64,000 nucleotides of DNA from Paenibacillus ferrarius (GTDB taxonomy: Bacteria; Bacillota; Bacilli; Paenibacillales; NBRC-103111): positions 1 through 64,000 of the forward strand of contig NZ_MBTG01000003.1 of assembly GCF_002027705.1 (NCBI RefSeq), given 5' to 3'. The notes beneath the pieces were generated by a model. That model saw only the letters and a program-made list of their open reading frames with translations, did not search any database and was not told the DNA's origin. Within the stretch, counting starts at the first letter, position 1. Every line of letters begins with the position of its first letter. Both the position numbers and the translations under genes were made by a program. Shown in pieces: positions 62,976 through 64,000 of the stretch.

Positions 62976-64000
62976 ATGATTCAGCAGCTTTTAATTAACG
63001 AAATCGACCTGCATGTCCAGGCTATACTCCAAGAGTCCGGCGTGGAACGTCCGTCCACACTGAAAATCTTGACCGAGCATCCAGCTCACCTCGAGCATGG
63101 TGACTACAGTTCGAATATCGCGATGCAGTTAGCCAAAATAGTGCGCAGAGCCCCTTTGCAAATCGCCCAAGACTTACAAGCGCGTATGGAGAAGAATGGA
63201 CGTGTTCAAGGACTTTTCCGTAAGGTGGAAGCAGTGCAGCCGGGTTTTCTGAACTTTTATCTGGCATGGGATACATGGGCTCAAAGGGCGGAGCAAGCTG
63301 CTCAAAGCCTTGGCGGAATTGGCAAAAACACGAAGGTGTTGATTGAACATACGTCGATAAACCCGAATAAGGCCGCACACGTTGGTCATTTGAGAAATTC
63401 CTGTATCGGTGATTCGCTTTCTCGTATGCTTGCACATGCGGGTTACGAAGTTGAGGTTCATAACTATATTGATGATTTGGGCAATCAGTTGGCAGATACG
63501 GTAGTGGGTATTCTTCATACACGAACGGAAGAGAGCTTCGATCGCTTTGGCGATTTCTGCTGGGAAACGTATGCGAAGATCAATCAAGCTTACAAAAGCC
63601 AACCTGAGCTTGCGGAGCAGCGAGCTGTTGTCCTGCATGCTTTGGAAAGCGGAAAATCCAATCTGGCATGGATGGGAAACTTGGTAGCTGAACGTATTGT
63701 GCGCGAGCAATTGGAGGAAATGAAGCAATTCGGCATTCAGTACGATGTGCTGGTCTGGGAGAGCAGCATTGTCAACGCAGGGTTCTGGGATACGACTTTT
63801 GAACTGCTTAGTCAAACAGATATGTTCCACAAGGTGGCAGATGGAAAGCTGGCAGGCTGTTGGGTGCTCAAGAACCGAGAGGATGAGGCGGTCGCAGAGC
63901 TCGATAACGCAGAGCATCAAGGGGATAAAGTGCTTGTGCGTTCCAATGGGATTTTAACCTACACAGCGAAGGACATCGCTTATCATCTGTGGAAATTTGG
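62976..64000 (+). CDS. argS: Arginyl-tRNA synthetase, archaeal-type, truncated by the window edge
   Basis: About 341 codons are visible and the frame is open to 64000. ATG follows GGGGAGGAAATTTCC. Class I signature HVGH near residue 135 in SINPNKAAHVGHLRN, followed by AGYEVEVHNYIDDLGNQLAD. The NYIDDxGxQ segment is that of the divergent archaeal/second bacterial ArgRS clade rather than the NYINDWGTQ form of standard bacterial ArgRS. The N-terminal Add-1-like domain (residues 1-110) is present. A T-box directly upstream supports arginine specificity. Confidence 0.92.
   Translation, partial: MIQQLLINEIDLHVQAILQESGVERPSTLKILTEHPAHLEHGDYSSNIAMQLAKIVRRAPLQIAQDLQARMEKNGRVQGLFRKVEAVQPGFLNFYLAWDTWAQRAEQAAQSLGGIGKNTKVLIEHTSINPNKAAHVGHLRNSCIGDSLSRMLAHAGYEVEVHNYIDDLGNQLADTVVGILHTRTEESFDRFGDFCWETYAKINQAYKSQPELAEQRAVVLHALESGKSNLAWMGNLVAERIVREQLEEMKQFGIQYDVLVWESSIVNAGFWDTTFELLSQTDMFHKVADGKLAGCWVLKNREDEAVAELDNAEHQGDKVLVRSNGILTYTAKDIAYHLWKF

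Noticed and set aside
63174..63920. 248-aa minus-strand ORF, and another at 63022-63522
   Set aside because: Shadows of argS, whose frame is open to the window edge and clearly conserved.

Overview
The window looks like a chromosomal segment of a Paenibacillus-type Firmicute. Three things point there: the gene families (CcpN with the PPDK regulatory protein, AdeR next to Ald, a DUF2536 protein, a T-box-controlled arginyl-tRNA synthetase), the strong AGGAGG-type ribosome binding sites with many TTG/GTG starts, and the density of plant-polysaccharide genes. I saw no rRNA, tRNA, IS transposase, phage gene or true CRISPR array.

Layout. 0-4 kb: a palindrome array beside a decayed MFS transporter, a PadR regulator with a HAAS-pentapeptide protein, and a tartronate semialdehyde reductase/glycerate kinase pair whose 3' end runs into a heptanucleotide minisatellite. 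4-10 kb: catalase, small hypothetical proteins, a DMT exporter and a two-gene chromate transporter. 10-13 kb: a gluconeogenesis control block (CcpN-like repressor, PPDK regulatory protein, class II FBPase). 13-18 kb: two Gfo/Idh/MocA oxidoreductases, an atypical SDR and a luciferase-like monooxygenase. 18-47 kb: a carbohydrate-use region with sugar-binding lipoproteins, a LacI regulator with GH88 and DUF2264 proteins, a GH127 arabinofuranosidase with a divergent AraC regulator, a sugar ABC transporter, a large secreted DUF5695-like protein, a probable toroid enzyme with an acetylxylan esterase, and a GH78 rhamnosidase with its own AraC regulator. AdeR-ald and metNIQ sit inside this region. 47-55 kb: a citrate/malate-type two-component system diverging from tctCBA, an ACT-malic enzyme and a degenerate HPr-like protein. 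55-64 kb: a DUF2536 protein, a heterodimeric ABC exporter, a DUF2157/GDYXXLXY membrane protein, an EamA transporter, and a T-box leader before an archaeal-type argS that runs off the right edge.

The most unusual signal is not a gene. Eight arrays of short palindromes lie in intergenic DNA, mainly at gene 3' ends. They belong to three families with different stem sequences: GCCTGC..GCAGGC (five loci), GAGCCTGCC..GGCAGNCTC (two loci) and CATTGGA..TCCAATG (one locus). All use the same ruler: stems recur at alternating intervals of about 50-52 and 61-62 bp, a full period near 112 bp. The two intervals differ by about one turn of B-DNA. Both GAGCCTGCC arrays abut truncated membrane-protein genes (a DHA2-type MFS fragment and a YitT-family fragment). 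I read this as an uncharacterised REP/BIME-like, possibly mobile, repeat system.

Other points of interest: a LacI operator shared by loci 20 kb apart; several probable non-AUG starts (ATT, ATC, CTG) fixed by Shine-Dalgarno position; an HPr-like protein lacking the His15 position inside a malate operon; and a short-chain dehydrogenase lacking the YxxxK catalytic pair.
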